From Hyphochytrium catenoides (taxonomy: Eukaryota > Sar > Hyphochytriomycetes > Hyphochytriales > Hyphochytriaceae), in the NCBI GenBank assembly GCA_900088475.1, contig FLMG01001247.1:997-33014 (forward strand): 32,018 bases of DNA, written 5' to 3'. Numbering within the stretch: the stretch's first letter is position 1; every line of letters begins with the position of its first letter. Below are positions 31,271 to 32,018 of this stretch, one piece after another. The position numbers and the translations under genes are program-made. The notes beneath the pieces are model-generated. The model was not told where the DNA came from, ran no database searches, and worked only from the letters and a program-made list of their open reading frames with translations.

Positions 31271-31980
31271 CTGACCGCTCTATTCTTTCCTCTGAATGGC
31301 CTCTAGCCTCCCCTTCTCGCTCTCCATCTTTCCGCTTCGATGTCTCGAGCTCTTCTGCTCTACTTTTTCTAAATATGAGTTTGCTGTCGGCAACAGAAGA
31401 GTGTACTCTCTAAGGTTGGGCGGCCATGGCGAAGTGTTGGTCGCTATTTGTGAGAGCATTGATGACATTCTTGTGCTGTCTGGACGAGTACTCGTAGCTC
31501 ACCTTACGTCAAAGTAACCGCGAATCGGCTTTTTCCATTGACTCTCTCTTATGCTCTTATTGTTGTCACTTATTTGCCAGAAAGTTTCTCTCTCTCAGCG
31601 TGCGCGTGCTTCCTCTTCCGCCTTCTATACCCTTTGGGCAAGCGCTGCACGTGTTCTCATCTCATCACTCTCACACATTCCTCTGAGAGAATTCGACGCA
31701 GATTTGTCGGCCCTTTACCCAGGTCCACATGCTTCTCTTCTCCTTGCTGCCCCGATTGCCCTCTCCAAAGGCTGCGGAGTGTGCGCCCTAACTTCATGAA
31801 GAAGCCCACAGACCGCAGAGGCTTCAACAACTTTCTGAAGCGACATGGACATCTTCCTCCTGGTCATCATAGTAATAAGGAATGCCAGTGGCAGCGTTAA
31901 TCCCTAGCTGCCTTATAATAGTGCCCGGAGTAGTAATAGACACGACGATAAGAATCTCTATAAGGAAGATTTATTTTGCA
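31271..31980. other. Downstream region with one weak gene candidate
   Basis: After the phosphodiesterase stop there is no recognisable family. A plus-strand possibility is an ATG at 31296 reading EVLVAICESIDDILVLSGR to about 31488, joined in phase 0 to a frame after tttgccag (31580) reading LSQRARASSSAFYTLWASA, REFDADLSALYPGPHASLLL and ending at 31799. The GTACTC donor is weak, so this is only a suggestion. Confidence 0.2.
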
Positions 31981-32002
31981 GGTCGTCCTCTCTTCCTTTC
32001 TC

Positions 32003-32018
32003 TTCTCTCTCTCTCTCT
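32003..32018. repeat. CT dinucleotide repeat at window edge
   Basis: A CT run that continues to the last base of the window; its true length is unknown. The preceding 20 bases are also pyrimidine-rich. Confidence 0.9.

Noticed and set aside
1-32018. tRNA, rRNA, CRISPR, transposon or viral elements.
   Set aside because: No T-loop-like GGTTCGANTCC block with a matching acceptor stem, no spaced direct repeats and no transposase, integrase or reverse-transcriptase motif were seen by eye. A covariance-model search would be needed to exclude small RNA genes fully.

Overview
This window is nuclear DNA of a eukaryote. Ten protein-coding genes can be read with confidence on both strands. Nine of them are split by short GT-AG introns, mostly 50-220 nt with extremes of 42 and 362 nt, and nearly every splice junction restores reading frame and family homology. 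TGA, TAA and TAG all end real genes, so the standard code applies. The gene set (sideroflexin, MIC10, LC8 dynein light chain, a 7TM-RGS protein, glucosidase II, SmD2, NAA40) fits a protist, alga or early-branching fungus-like lineage. I cannot place the species from this window. No tRNA, rRNA, CRISPR, insertion sequence or virus-like gene was recognised.

Layout. 1-944: no gene recognised. 945-2550 (-): 7TM-RGS signalling protein. 2551-4045: about 1.5 kb divergent spacer. 4046-5561 (+): triose-phosphate/nucleotide-sugar type transporter. 5787-7266 (-): sideroflexin, 8 exons. 7498-8001 (-): unknown coiled-coil protein. 8103-9414 (+): GST-family protein. 9600-9979 (-): candidate unknown gene. 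10325-15701 (+): glucosidase II alpha, 21 exons, fully reconstructed at 967 aa. 15836-16339 (-): spliceosomal SmD2. 16340-21918: 5.6 kb gene-poor stretch with simple repeats and two weak candidates. 21919-24626 (+): BAH-domain protein ending in a Sin3-like PAH domain. 24662-25458 (-): MIC10. 25459-26645: divergent spacer with a GA-rich tract and an 8-bp tandem repeat. 26646-27172 (+): LC8-type dynein light chain. 27722-28453 (-): histone N-terminal acetyltransferase NAA40. 28990-31270 (+): alkaline-phosphatase-superfamily phosphodiesterase. 31271-32018: one weak candidate and a CT repeat at the edge.

Function. These are independent housekeeping and regulatory genes, not a pathway cluster. Two (sideroflexin, MIC10) belong to the mitochondrial inner membrane. 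Two (BAH-PAH, NAA40) act on chromatin or histones. One (glucosidase II) is an ER N-glycan enzyme. Gene ends are tightly packed where genes converge (35 bp for BAH-PAH/MIC10, 134 bp for glucosidase II/SmD2, 225 bp for transporter/sideroflexin), while divergent starts share spacers of about 0.1-1.5 kb.

The observations most worth following are the BAH + PAH domain combination, and MIC10, whose last 42-nt intron decides between a canonical 79-aa protein and a 130-aa form with a basic tail.
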